A DNA stretch of 18,033 nt from CAZZKJ01 sp964654695 (lineage in GTDB: Bacteria > Krumholzibacteriota > Krumholzibacteriia > WVZY01), in the NCBI GenBank assembly GCA_964654695.1, contig CAZZKJ010000048.1, forward strand, positions 1 to 18,033, given 5' to 3'. A program made the translations under genes and the position numbers. Each line of letters opens with the position of its first letter. Positions within the stretch are counted from its first letter, which is position 1. Shown piece after piece: positions 7,231 through 15,514 of the stretch. Below the pieces are notes generated by a model. That model was given only the letters and a program-made list of their open reading frames with translations. It searched no databases and was not told where the DNA came from.

Positions 7231-8489
7231 TGGTCGATCTTGTCGGCATACTCGAATCGATACAGCATCATGCTGCCTATTTCTTCTTATTATCGTTTTT
7301 TGCGTGGTATCCAATCTTCAGCAGCGCTGTTTGGGTGATCACCTCGCTTTTTTTCTACTTTCGCCGTGAAACCGGCGGGAGGGCGGAAATACCAAGCGGC
7401 TCTTATGCTCCTTTCGTAACAGTGCTCATTGCCGCGTTCAACGAAGAAAAAAACATTGCATCCACCATAGAGGGAATTCTTGCCGTCGATTATTCCGATT
7501 ACGAAGTAGTAATCATAGATGACGGATCTACAGATGAGACCGTTGAACGAATTCTTCCGTTTGTGAGAACAGGCAAGGTCAGGCTGATACGCAAATTTCT
7601 CAATGAAGGCAAGGCCATGGCTCTGAACGACGCGCTGGCGTGCACTTCCGGAGAGATTCTTCTAATCCTGGATGCCGATGCAGTGCCGGAGCCGGAAATC
7701 CTTAAGTTCATGATACCTCATTTTGAATCCCCCCGGGTGGGTGCGGTAACCGGCAATCCTCGCGTGGTGAACAGGCAAAGCTTCCTGAGCAAACTTCAGG
7801 CGATTGAATTTACGTCCATAATAAGCCTGCAGAGGCGCGCGCAGAGGGTGTGGGGGCGGATTCTCACAATGAGCGGAGTCGTAGGCGCTTTCCACCGGCG
7901 GACCCTTTGCAACGTCGGGCTTTTCAGCCCCGATATGGCCACGGAAGATATCGATCTGACGTGGAAGCTACAGCTTCAGTTCTATGACGTGCGTTATGAA
8001 CCGAGGGCTGTAGTCTGGATGAGAGTTCCTCAGAGCTTCAGGGGATTATGGCACCAGAGAAGGCGCTGGGCCAAGGGACTTATCCAGGTCCTTAAAAGAA
8101 GAGGTTCACAAGCAATGAACTGGAAATCCCGGCGCTTGTGGCCCGTGTTTATCGAATCCATGGCCTCGGTGTTTTGGGCTTATTGTTTTGTACTGCTTAC
8201 CGGGTTGTGGATCGTATCTTATTCGGCGGGATATCCTCCCGTAGGTGCATCTCCCATTCCCAACTGGTGGGGTATGTTGATAGGCACAATGTGCCTGATG
8301 CAGTTGATGACGGGCGTGGTGCTGGATAGAAAATATGACAAGAAACTTTATTTATATTACTTCATTGCTGTTTTTTATCCGTTGATATATTGGATTCTTA
8401 TGGCGGTAGTGACGGTGGTTTCCACTCCGGGGGCACTCAAAAAGAGGCCCGCGGGTGTTCCGACCAGGTGGAAAACGGTTCGCGAATAA
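7230..8489 (+). CDS. pgaC: PgaC/IcaA-like poly-N-acetylglucosamine synthase (GT2 glycosyltransferase)
   Basis: 419 residues, close to PgaC (about 441). N-terminal membrane segments (about 14-44), a cytoplasmic GT2 domain (about 60-300) and three C-terminal membrane segments (about 305-330, 346-364, 373-400). Processive-synthase motifs are all visible: DDGS (97-100), DAD (148-150), TED (238-240, catalytic base) and QRRRW (276-280). The family polymerises UDP-GlcNAc into beta-1,6-poly-GlcNAc across the inner membrane. A closely similar layout is shared with cellulose and hyaluronan synthases, but the adjoining PgaA-like porin and PgaB/IcaB-like deacetylase favour a PNAG-type product. Starts by a one-base overlap with the preceding gene and ends 33 bp before the next. 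Activity is well supported; polymer identity is an inference from context. Confidence 0.88.
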   Translation: MVDLVGILESIQHHAAYFFLLSFFAWYPIFSSAVWVITSLFFYFRRETGGRAEIPSGSYAPFVTVLIAAFNEEKNIASTIEGILAVDYSDYEVVIIDDGSTDETVERILPFVRTGKVRLIRKFLNEGKAMALNDALACTSGEILLILDADAVPEPEILKFMIPHFESPRVGAVTGNPRVVNRQSFLSKLQAIEFTSIISLQRRAQRVWGRILTMSGVVGAFHRRTLCNVGLFSPDMATEDIDLTWKLQLQFYDVRYEPRAVVWMRVPQSFRGLWHQRRRWAKGLIQVLKRRGSQAMNWKSRRLWPVFIESMASVFWAYCFVLLTGLWIVSYSAGYPPVGASPIPNWWGMLIGTMCLMQLMTGVVLDRKYDKKLYLYYFIAVFYPLIYWILMAVVTVVSTPGALKKRPAGVPTRWKTVRE

Positions 8490-8522
8490 TAGAAAATTGG
8501 AACAAAAAGGAACGATCGGTTG

Positions 8523-10061
8523 ATGAACATCCAAACTGCAAAAATATTAGGCGTGATTGTTCTCTCCTTCCTTGCGGCTCAAATTCCGCTGCGAGGCACC
8601 GCCGGCGAATCGAAATATCTCGCCGAAGCCCGTTCTGCTGCGGAGGATGACCGGCACGCGGAAGCCATAGCATTTTATCTGCAGGCGGTCGGCAGGGATT
8701 CGGTGGATTCGGCCGAAGTTGCTCTGGAACTCGGGCATCAATACACGTGGGCCGATAAACCCGATTTGGCGCAGCCCTGGTACGAATTATTTCTCCAAAA
8801 GCATCCCGGAAATATTGACGGAATCCTTGGCCTCGCCCGCGCGCTGAGTTGGCAGGACAAGCTCGCGGATTCAGAAAAATTTTATGCTTCTGTACTTGCG
8901 AAGCGGCCGCTAAATGCTGAAGCCAGGCTGGGTTTGGCACAGGTCAAGAACTGGTCGGGAAAACACAGATCCGCCGCGGGGATTTACCGGGAACTCATCC
9001 TCACGGATCCATTCAGCACCGAAGCCGCGGCCGGAATGGCATCAGCGGAAAACTGGATGGGGCTTCCCTATAGGGCGCTGGCCAGGTTGGAGAATTCCCG
9101 CCGGAACGAAGAAATCACCCGGTTGTCGGCGGAAATAAAGGAATCGCTTCGCCCGTCGATGGAACTTGGTTTTTCAATGACGCTGGACAGCGATGATATT
9201 GAAGTCGCTAAAACCGGTATGGAAATCAAAACACATACAAAAAGTATTTCACGCATTGGCTCCGGCTTTTACTACAAGGAAATAACCCAGACAGGGTTTC
9301 CCGCTATCAGACAGCAGGAAGCTGTTTTAACGCTGACGGAGCAATTCTCTCCCTCTATTGCGTTAACATTTGCTCCGGGGTTTGAGCGCAGCCGGTCCGA
9401 TGCGTTGTTCGCTCACGTTGGATCTATCTGGGCCGGGCATTTCGATGTCTTTCTTATTGACACCTATCTCACTTTGACACCTATAGACTGGCTGCGCATT
9501 GATACGGGCTACGCCCAGACTACGCTTGATATTCCCCTGTCGCTGTTCAAGGGGATACAAGCCAGGACCACGAACCTGGGCGTGGATTGGCGGTTGACGC
9601 ATAAATTAACCGCTTTTGCGAATGCAAGCCTGGCACATTTAAGCGATTCCAATAATAAACTCAATTTGAATCAGAGGTTCGAATGGATCTCCCCCTTGTC
9701 CATCCCTGTGTCCTGGAAGAACGGGTTCAAATTTGCCGTCGGATATGAATATTTTCATTTTACCCGGCTTCTTGCCAACGGTTATTACAATCCCAGGGAT
9801 TACTTGAATGTTTACAATGATACCTATTTTATGAGCGCCGTGGGCCGCCGGGCCGCCGTTACGATCAGGGGACGGTTGTCGCTGGAAAGGGAGAACAACA
9901 CTGAAACCGTTCTCGTCGGCGGTTTTGAATCTAAAATCGAAATAAATCCGATAAGAACTATATCCGTCACGGCGGGTTACCACAATTCCCGTTCTCGTTT
10001 GGATTCATCTTCCGGATACCGGCTGTCCGGATTTTTTATAAATATGGATTATAGGTTCTGA
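8523..10061 (+). CDS. PgaA-like TPR plus outer-membrane beta-barrel exporter
   Basis: 512 residues from ATG 8523 (a TTG directly before it is also in frame; AAGGAAC lies about 10 bases upstream). Signal peptide over about residues 1-27. Residues about 30-210 are helical TPR-like repeats ('AIAFYLQAVGRD', 'YELFLQKHPGNIDGILGLARALS', 'YASVLAKRPLNAEARLGLAQ'). From about 215 the sequence becomes strand-rich and ends 'INMDYRF' with a terminal Phe, the usual signature for outer-membrane barrel insertion. PgaA has the same order (periplasmic TPR, then porin barrel) and exports PNAG, but is about 807 residues, so this is a shortened version: fewer TPRs with a roughly full barrel. It could also be described as a YaiO-like TPR/barrel protein. 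Its place between the synthase and the deacetylase supports the export role. Confidence 0.8.
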   Translation: MNIQTAKILGVIVLSFLAAQIPLRGTAGESKYLAEARSAAEDDRHAEAIAFYLQAVGRDSVDSAEVALELGHQYTWADKPDLAQPWYELFLQKHPGNIDGILGLARALSWQDKLADSEKFYASVLAKRPLNAEARLGLAQVKNWSGKHRSAAGIYRELILTDPFSTEAAAGMASAENWMGLPYRALARLENSRRNEEITRLSAEIKESLRPSMELGFSMTLDSDDIEVAKTGMEIKTHTKSISRIGSGFYYKEITQTGFPAIRQQEAVLTLTEQFSPSIALTFAPGFERSRSDALFAHVGSIWAGHFDVFLIDTYLTLTPIDWLRIDTGYAQTTLDIPLSLFKGIQARTTNLGVDWRLTHKLTAFANASLAHLSDSNNKLNLNQRFEWISPLSIPVSWKNGFKFAVGYEYFHFTRLLANGYYNPRDYLNVYNDTYFMSAVGRRAAVTIRGRLSLERENNTETVLVGGFESKIEINPIRTISVTAGYHNSRSRLDSSSGYRLSGFFINMDYRF

Positions 10062-10066
10062 CAATC

Positions 10067-11254
10067 ATGGGAAGTACAAAGAATCGCATTAAATCCTTTC
10101 TGAAGATCCTGTCCACCGCAGTGATTGGCGCCTCCGCCTTGCTCGCTTTTTTTATCGTGATGTCCCAGGACAACCGCGGCGGGGAACGGGTTATGGGCGG
10201 CCGCCAAACCGCAGCTCCTTACCGGGCTGGAATTGCCGACTCGATAGCGCCGCCGTTTTCTATTAACAATTCCCATCCACGGGATCGAACCGGAATTCCG
10301 GTTCTGTGTTATCACTATCTGCGGGAAAAAACCGGCCCATTACGATTTGCAAAAATTGTCGGAGCACTCCTTTTGAATCTGCCGCTTATCGGCGATATGG
10401 AAACCTGGACCATGAACGCAAGCGCCTTCAGGAATCAAATGGAATACTTGAAAACAGAAGGATACGATGTGATAGGCCTGGATGACCTGTCGGAATGGAG
10501 AAGGGGGCGCAGGATCCTCAAGAAAAAAAGCGTAGTTCTGACATTCGATGACGCGGACAGAAGCGTTTATGAACTGGCGTATCCCATTCTAAAGGAATAT
10601 GGGTATCAGGCGGTTGTTTTTGTGGTCACATCCCGCGTGGGTATGAACGATTGGGAAGGAGTGAACGTGATGAACTGGGACGAACTCGAAGCGCTCCATC
10701 AGTCAGGAGTATTCTCTATTCAATCGCACACTCATAACCTCCATTATAAAGTCGATATTGACGGTGACCCGGTTTCAGTTTTTTCGGCGCTTCTGAATGA
10801 ATCCTACAAAACAGAGGATAATAAAAGCGGCATAGATAAGTTGACCGGCGACCTGCTGACATCATCCCGGTTGATAAGCTCGCATACCGGGGAAGCCTGC
10901 AAATTCCTTGCGTGGCCGTATGGATTCGGAGACGCCGGAGTGGACAGCGTGGCCCGCCTGGCGGGATTCGAAGGAATCTGTACTTTGCGGGCGGGATTGA
11001 ACCGAAGAAGTACGGTTTTGCCGGCAAGAATAAGCCGGAGTCCGCTAGAAAAGCCGGGAGTATACACCGCCGGATACAGTCCTTTCAATTTCAACGTGAT
11101 GCTGCCTCCGGTGGAGGGGTCGTTCATAACTGTCGAACCCGCCAGGACGGGTTTTGAAATAGAGATAAAACGCTACACCATCAGTGCCAGAACTTCGATG
11201 CGTGTTTTCAAGAAAATGTTACGCGGAGAGATATCCGACCCCGAATGCAAGTAA
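10067..11254 (+). CDS. pgaB: PgaB/IcaB-like poly-GlcNAc N-deacetylase (CE4), lacking the PgaB hydrolase domain
   Basis: 395 residues. An N-terminal hydrophobic segment (about 15-32) anchors or exports it. The polysaccharide deacetylase domain (about 75-330) has 'CYHYL' at 81-85, TFDDA with Asp161 and Asp162 (catalytic base and metal ligand), SHTHNLH with His221 and His226 spaced as the PgaB metal-binding histidines, and WPYG (283-286). The order and spacing closely follow staphylococcal IcaB and the N-terminal half of PgaB. The glycoside hydrolase (GH153) half of E. coli PgaB (672 residues in total) is absent; only about 65-80 unassigned residues follow the deacetylase. Partial deacetylation makes PNAG cationic and is needed for export in Gram-negative bacteria. 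Starts 5 bp after the exporter gene and closes the operon, ending 7 bp from the convergent lyase gene. Catalytic residues are intact. Confidence 0.88.
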   Translation: MGSTKNRIKSFLKILSTAVIGASALLAFFIVMSQDNRGGERVMGGRQTAAPYRAGIADSIAPPFSINNSHPRDRTGIPVLCYHYLREKTGPLRFAKIVGALLLNLPLIGDMETWTMNASAFRNQMEYLKTEGYDVIGLDDLSEWRRGRRILKKKSVVLTFDDADRSVYELAYPILKEYGYQAVVFVVTSRVGMNDWEGVNVMNWDELEALHQSGVFSIQSHTHNLHYKVDIDGDPVSVFSALLNESYKTEDNKSGIDKLTGDLLTSSRLISSHTGEACKFLAWPYGFGDAGVDSVARLAGFEGICTLRAGLNRRSTVLPARISRSPLEKPGVYTAGYSPFNFNVMLPPVEGSFITVEPARTGFEIEIKRYTISARTSMRVFKKMLRGEISDPECK

Positions 11255-11261
11255 AAAGCGT

Positions 11262-13925
11262 CTACTTGATAAAAGTAAGCTTGATGGTTTTTGTATATCC
11301 AGCGGATTTTACTCTAAGGAAGTAAACTCCGCTGGCAACTTCGGCTCCTCTGTTATTGGTTCCGTCCCAATTGACCGGATGCGGTCCCGGCTCCATCAAA
11401 CCATCCCATATGGTTTTAACGGCCCTGCCCTGGATATCGAATACTGAAGCTCTGAGGTTAACGTGCGCCGCTGGTTCAATTATAATCGTCGTCGATGGGT
11501 TGAACGGATTGGGATAAGCCGAAACAATAAATACGGAAAGCGGGAGAGACGCTTCATCCAATCCGGTCACGGGATCGGGGGTTATATAACCGCTGTTATT
11601 TGCCACATATATCCTTTGGTTTCTGTAGAAGACACTGTCAACCTGAGGTGCATAAAAACTGAAGTCGGCGTCATATCTGTCTATTTTGATTATGCCGCCG
11701 GACAAAGCGGCGTTCGCGGGCCCGTCGGCAATACTCGCAAATACTGTGTCGTTATAAGTGCATATAGTCATGCCGGACAAAAGATAGCTCTTTAATAGAC
11801 CGTTTTCTATTCTCAAAAGGGCCGTCGATGCGTCGGTCATAACAGGAATGGAAACCGCCTCGCCGGATCGGCCAACGAAAGGAACGACAGATGCTGCCGC
11901 GTCCTGAAATGAATAAATTATCTCTCCGCCGGAAAAGTTGGCGAGAAAGACGTCATATGTCCCGGGGCCCCAATTCAATGTACAAGCGGTTCCCCAGGGA
12001 AAACTTTGTTCGTTAACCAGGGGAACAGCGGTTGCGGCTCCGCCCGGGACCAGCAGAAAAGTGAAACGCGGATTCACGCTGGTGATACCGAGGGATAAAA
12101 TATTCGTATTTGGTTCGGCATTCAAATTGTTGAAAGGCGCAATCTTCTTGCTGAGGGATGGAAATTGGGGATTCAATGCATATACATCGAGAAAGCTCGT
12201 ACCTTTGGATATTCTTACGGGGTCGCCGGTAGTATCAATGGCGTTTGCGTAATACGTATGCATTCTCCATTCGAAGAGATGAGGAAAGCCGTCCTTTTCG
12301 ATGTCATCCATTATAATAAAATAGGGAGGATGTTGGGGATCATGAACCACAATCGACGTTCTCCGGGCGAAATTGACCGGGTTGCCGCCGTCGTATCCCC
12401 AGGACCAGTCCGTGCCCCAGCGCGGGAAATCATATTCGTTCAAAGGGCTGTACGTTGAATAGGCGCTCGTGGCATCACCCTGAACGTAGTCCGCGTAGCT
12501 GCTGAGAAGGTAGCTGGATACGTTTCCATCGGTGCCGATCCCGGATCCCGCGTTATGCTGTCCGGTACTGTCAATGAGCACGAGGTTGTGAGCTTCGGTT
12601 TGTTTAGCCGTTGTTCCTATGCCGTTATCGATAGCAAATTTTTCTCCGTAGGCATAAAGAGTAAACTGATTCTGGTCTTCCTGCGCATGACCGCCCTGGT
12701 ATTTGCCTGAGTAGAAACTGAACATAACATCGTTCGAACTGGATCCGCTGGGCCAGCCCGTTCTATAATAATAAAGCCCCCTGTCCCGCCATAAAAAACT
12801 CCCGGGCAATATCGAGCCGGGCTGCTGGGGAGGGATTTCCTGATGCCAGAGTACGGTTCCGGCTTTATCCGAGAAAATGCCGTTATCATAGCCGTATGTT
12901 CCCGCAATATGATCCCATAACCACGACGACAGGCTGCTTGCCCATGCGCTAAGTGCCCAGTCGAAGTAAGTCGTGTTTGACGGCAGAGGGTAATCGCTGT
13001 ATGAGGAATCGTTCAAATTGTTCGAACGGCCGTTGCCTTCCGTGAGAAGCTCGTAGGCGAACCATTTCTCCATGTTTCTCAACTTGGGCTCATCCGCATA
13101 ATCCAGGCCATCGTATTTTTTCCTGGCATGGAAATAGTAGATAAGGTGCTGCAGGCTCCAGCTTCCATACAGGATCCCTTCGTTATAAGTTCCTCTTTCA
13201 TCGACCATGTAAGCCAGCCAGAGTTCTATAATTGAATCCGAAGTTTGAATAGCCGACTGTGTCAATGAAGGTGTTGTTTCGCCGTCGAGGCAGATGGCGG
13301 CTAGTCCGATAGCCGCGGCGAACATGGCGCTCTTATTTCCGAGATAAGGCCGAAGTTGGAAAATCTCATAGTTAGTATTGGCGATCATGTAATTCATGTA
13401 GCTGAGAATTTCATTCAACACGCGGTCTCTGTCGGCGGCATTTGCATTTTGGAAAAACAAGTCATAACCAAGCGCAAGGGCTCTTAGCCGCAATGAAGAA
13501 TAGTAAATATCATTATCCACGTCCCAATAGTCGGCGATATAGAGCGTGAGATTCCGTCCCATAGCTTCGGCCAATGTGTCTTTGGGGGATTCGAGGAAAG
13601 TTGCAAGTCCTAGATTCGGGATCGTGTGCAGACCGAAATCACCGTAAAGGAGTTCATCATTGCTGGAAGAAGGATATATGAAGTCAACGAAAAGTTTGAT
13701 GAAGTCGTAAGCCATGTCGTCCTTGCCGCCGTCCTGCCTTCTCGCTTGGAGGGCCGGAATCTCCTGTGAGTTGAATAGCAGCCGAGGATGGTGTGCGTTA
13801 TAGAGGGAATCACTTACCGATATTGATGGGTCGGGAGCTGTGGGAAGCTGCCGCGCGGCCGCTACAAAAAAGAAAGAAATCGAGATAAAAAATACCAGGA
13901 GGCCGACGCAGCGATAAGCTCTCAT
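11262..13925 (-). CDS. Secreted heparinase II/III-like polysaccharide lyase with a C-terminal sorting/FlgD-like domain
   Basis: 887 residues. Signal peptide (about 1-24). An alpha-toroid region (about 60-345) includes 'DERGTYNEGILYG' (242-254), which resembles the Tyr-containing catalytic loop of polysaccharide lyases. A heparinase II/III-type beta domain follows, with 'GGHAQEDQNQFTLYAYGE' (411-428, His413) and 'AHNLVLID' (445-452). The last ~95 residues begin 'YPNPFNPSTT' and end 'VYFLRVKSAGYTKTIKLTFIK', a FlgD-Ig/type IX-style C-terminal domain, implying export and surface attachment or release through a T9SS-like route. The family cleaves uronic-acid polysaccharides (heparin-like, alginate-like). 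It is convergent with the PNAG operon and divergent from lytSR. The stop is TAG, right after the Lys-rich end expected of this domain. Substrate unknown; PNAG itself contains no uronic acid, so direct action on it is unlikely. Confidence 0.85.
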   Translation of the reverse strand: MRAYRCVGLLVFFISISFFFVAAARQLPTAPDPSISVSDSLYNAHHPRLLFNSQEIPALQARRQDGGKDDMAYDFIKLFVDFIYPSSSNDELLYGDFGLHTIPNLGLATFLESPKDTLAEAMGRNLTLYIADYWDVDNDIYYSSLRLRALALGYDLFFQNANAADRDRVLNEILSYMNYMIANTNYEIFQLRPYLGNKSAMFAAAIGLAAICLDGETTPSLTQSAIQTSDSIIELWLAYMVDERGTYNEGILYGSWSLQHLIYYFHARKKYDGLDYADEPKLRNMEKWFAYELLTEGNGRSNNLNDSSYSDYPLPSNTTYFDWALSAWASSLSSWLWDHIAGTYGYDNGIFSDKAGTVLWHQEIPPQQPGSILPGSFLWRDRGLYYYRTGWPSGSSSNDVMFSFYSGKYQGGHAQEDQNQFTLYAYGEKFAIDNGIGTTAKQTEAHNLVLIDSTGQHNAGSGIGTDGNVSSYLLSSYADYVQGDATSAYSTYSPLNEYDFPRWGTDWSWGYDGGNPVNFARRTSIVVHDPQHPPYFIIMDDIEKDGFPHLFEWRMHTYYANAIDTTGDPVRISKGTSFLDVYALNPQFPSLSKKIAPFNNLNAEPNTNILSLGITSVNPRFTFLLVPGGAATAVPLVNEQSFPWGTACTLNWGPGTYDVFLANFSGGEIIYSFQDAAASVVPFVGRSGEAVSIPVMTDASTALLRIENGLLKSYLLSGMTICTYNDTVFASIADGPANAALSGGIIKIDRYDADFSFYAPQVDSVFYRNQRIYVANNSGYITPDPVTGLDEASLPLSVFIVSAYPNPFNPSTTIIIEPAAHVNLRASVFDIQGRAVKTIWDGLMEPGPHPVNWDGTNNRGAEVASGVYFLRVKSAGYTKTIKLTFIK

Positions 13926-14047
13926 AATGTGATGCCATTCCCAGACCCCTGAGTGCAGTCCGTATCTTAGGCGAGAGGCGCCTGCGCGGATTAAAAACGG
14001 GGCAAGCGTCCTTTACCTTGCGCTATCTATGATGTTTTCCTGCAATA

Positions 14048-14076
14048 AGTTTAAGCGATTATCCCCCAAAAGTCAA
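14048..14076 (-). promoter_or_regulatory. Sigma-70 promoter of the lyase gene
   Basis: On the minus strand, TTGACT (14071-14076) and TAAACT (14048-14053) are separated by 17 bp; matches are 5/6 and 4/6. The predicted start near 14041 gives a leader of about 115 bases before the ATG at 13925. The leader contains small GC-rich inverted repeats (for example AGGCG/CGCCT around 13969-13983) but no riboswitch class I recognise. Confidence 0.6.
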
Positions 14077-14095
14077 CTGTTCCCTCCGGTTGACT
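14071..14095. repeat. Perfect 7-bp inverted repeat containing both divergent -35 boxes
   Basis: AGTCAAC (14071-14077) and GTTGACT (14089-14095) are exact reverse complements around an 11-base spacer. Each arm contains the -35 hexamer TTGACT of one of two facing promoters. On the minus strand the left arm lies within ACAGTTGAC, which fits 8 of 9 positions of the LytTR half-site pattern. It is well placed as a common operator for lyase and lytSR, though two identical -35 boxes alone would produce most of the symmetry. Confidence 0.5.
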
Positions 14096-14118
14096 CCGTG
14101 CAATGAAGGGAATATACT
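14090..14118 (+). promoter_or_regulatory. Strong sigma-70 promoter of the lytSR-like operon
   Basis: TTGACT (14090-14095), a 17-bp spacer and TATACT (14113-14118): 5/6 matches in both hexamers with ideal spacing. The predicted start near 14125 lies upstream of the chosen ATG at 14207. It also argues against initiation at the in-frame TTG at 14090, which is part of this -35 box. Confidence 0.75.
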
Positions 14119-14206
14119 GGTTTCTTTGCTGCGATTAGCTGCCGGCGACATAATGATACCCCGGGCCGGGGAACGCAGCGGATTTTCATGCCGGAAGCTC
14201 ATTACC

Positions 14207-15514
14207 ATGAATAATGTTACACTTACAGGCGACCAGTTTATTCTTTTTGCCCTGTTATTGAAGCTGGGTGTAATGACCGGGCTTGCAACTCTGCTCATTA
14301 GTTCGTCCAGGTTCAAGGAACTTCTTTTTGCAGAAACAGCAGGGTTCGAAAGAGATATCAGAGTCAGTATTTTGCTGGCGATGTTTTTTTCTTTTGGCGC
14401 CGCAGCCAGGCTCCTGGTCGGCTACGGAGCCGTAGATCTGAGTCTTCCCGGTGTTTTTCTGATCGGTCTTCTTACGGGGACCGTGCCTGGAGCGGCCGCG
14501 GGTGTTATAACCGCCGTTCCGGCGGTTTTCAAAAGCGAATGGGTGTCGCTGCCTTTCTATGTCGCGGCGGGGGCGGCGGCGGGCATGATACGCGGTAGAA
14601 TAACTGATCGTTCGGTGATCTGGTCTTTTTCGCCTCTGCCGTTTTTAAACATTTACAGGTATATTAAAAGCGCTATCGTGGCCCGCAAATTCGAAGGACA
14701 GCTTGCTATTTTCATAAGCTGCCTGGGACTTGATATCGTTCTTTATTTGATGTCCGGAACATATGGGAACCTGGTATTCGGTCTTCATCCCCGGAATTTC
14801 GGCGTCCTGATCTGTACTTTCCTGGCTACGTTATCCTGCGTGGGGATTCCGTTGAAAATTTGGAATAATACGCGCCTCGAACAACAGCTCGAGCAGCGTG
14901 AGCTCAGGATTATTGAAGCGCGCTACCGTGCCCTCAAGCACCAGATCAATCCCCACTTTCTTTTCAATACTCTTAATTCGATTTCATCTTGTCTATGGAG
15001 CGAACCGCAGAAAGCCAGATGGATTTTGCTCAAGCTGTCCGAAATCCTCCGCAGGCTTCTTCGCAGCGAGGCCGATCTCGTCCCTCTGAGCAAGGAACTC
15101 GAATTCATAGACAGCTATCTCCAGATTGAGATGATTCGATTCGGTGAAGAGAAGCTGATGGTGAAAAAAGAAATCGATCCGCGCGTATTGGATGTTCCCA
15201 TTCCCGGAATGATTCTTCAACCTCTGGTTGAAAACGCCCTCAAGCACGGACTTGCTCCTCTTTTGACCGGCGGCCTCCTGGTGATCAAGGCATCCAAGGT
15301 CGATTCCACCACGGTAATCGAAATCATAGACAACGGCAAAGGAATAAGCGAAGATTTCAATAATAAAGGGATCGGCGTCATGAATGTAATGGAGAGACTC
15401 CGATTGATCTATGGTCCCGGCGATTGGTGCGTGATCGAAAAAGCCGAGGGTGGAGGGACGAAAATCGAGATAAAACTGCCTGAGCAAACGGCATCAAACG
15501 TGGGAGCTGGATGA
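14207..15514 (+). CDS. LytS-like membrane sensor histidine kinase
   Basis: 435 residues from ATG 14207, chosen because it has GGAAG about 9 bases upstream and begins right at the first membrane helix; farther upstream in-frame starts fall in or near the promoter. Several hydrophobic segments (about 10-33, 53-72, 80-108, 114-128, 165-185, 196-216) match the 5TM-5TMR_LYT sensor type. A coiled linker leads to the His_kinase domain with 'HQINPHFLFNTLNSI' (phospho-acceptor His250). The ATPase domain has the N-box ENALKHG (343-349) and DNGKG (375-379), followed by 'GIGVMNVMERL'. LytS-type kinases sense envelope state or extracellular metabolites and phosphorylate LytTR regulators. Its stop overlaps the regulator's ATG by four bases (ATGA). 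Divergent from a secreted polysaccharide lyase. All catalytic motifs are intact; the stimulus is unknown. Confidence 0.92.
   Translation: MNNVTLTGDQFILFALLLKLGVMTGLATLLISSSRFKELLFAETAGFERDIRVSILLAMFFSFGAAARLLVGYGAVDLSLPGVFLIGLLTGTVPGAAAGVITAVPAVFKSEWVSLPFYVAAGAAAGMIRGRITDRSVIWSFSPLPFLNIYRYIKSAIVARKFEGQLAIFISCLGLDIVLYLMSGTYGNLVFGLHPRNFGVLICTFLATLSCVGIPLKIWNNTRLEQQLEQRELRIIEARYRALKHQINPHFLFNTLNSISSCLWSEPQKARWILLKLSEILRRLLRSEADLVPLSKELEFIDSYLQIEMIRFGEEKLMVKKEIDPRVLDVPIPGMILQPLVENALKHGLAPLLTGGLLVIKASKVDSTTVIEIIDNGKGISEDFNNKGIGVMNVMERLRLIYGPGDWCVIEKAEGGGTKIEIKLPEQTASNVGAG

Noticed and set aside
8437..8940. 167-residue open frame on the minus strand across the pgaC-pgaA junction
   Set aside because: It lies opposite two well-supported genes, is Arg/Pro-rich without family features, and is a coding shadow.
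13926..14047. A riboswitch in the lyase leader (about 115 bases with small GC-rich inverted repeats)
   Set aside because: The stems are only about 5 bp and no class-specific conserved core (c-di-GMP, cobalamin, TPP and others) could be matched.
14090..14206. N-terminal extension of the LytS-like kinase from a TTG at 14090 (39 extra residues)
   Set aside because: The TTG is part of a strong -35 box (TTGACT-N17-TATACT); the extension has no family character, and ATG 14207 has a ribosome-binding site and begins at the first membrane helix.
14993..15487. 164-residue minus-strand open frame opposite the kinase domain
   Set aside because: It is antisense to the HATPase and His-kinase motifs, with shadow-like composition.
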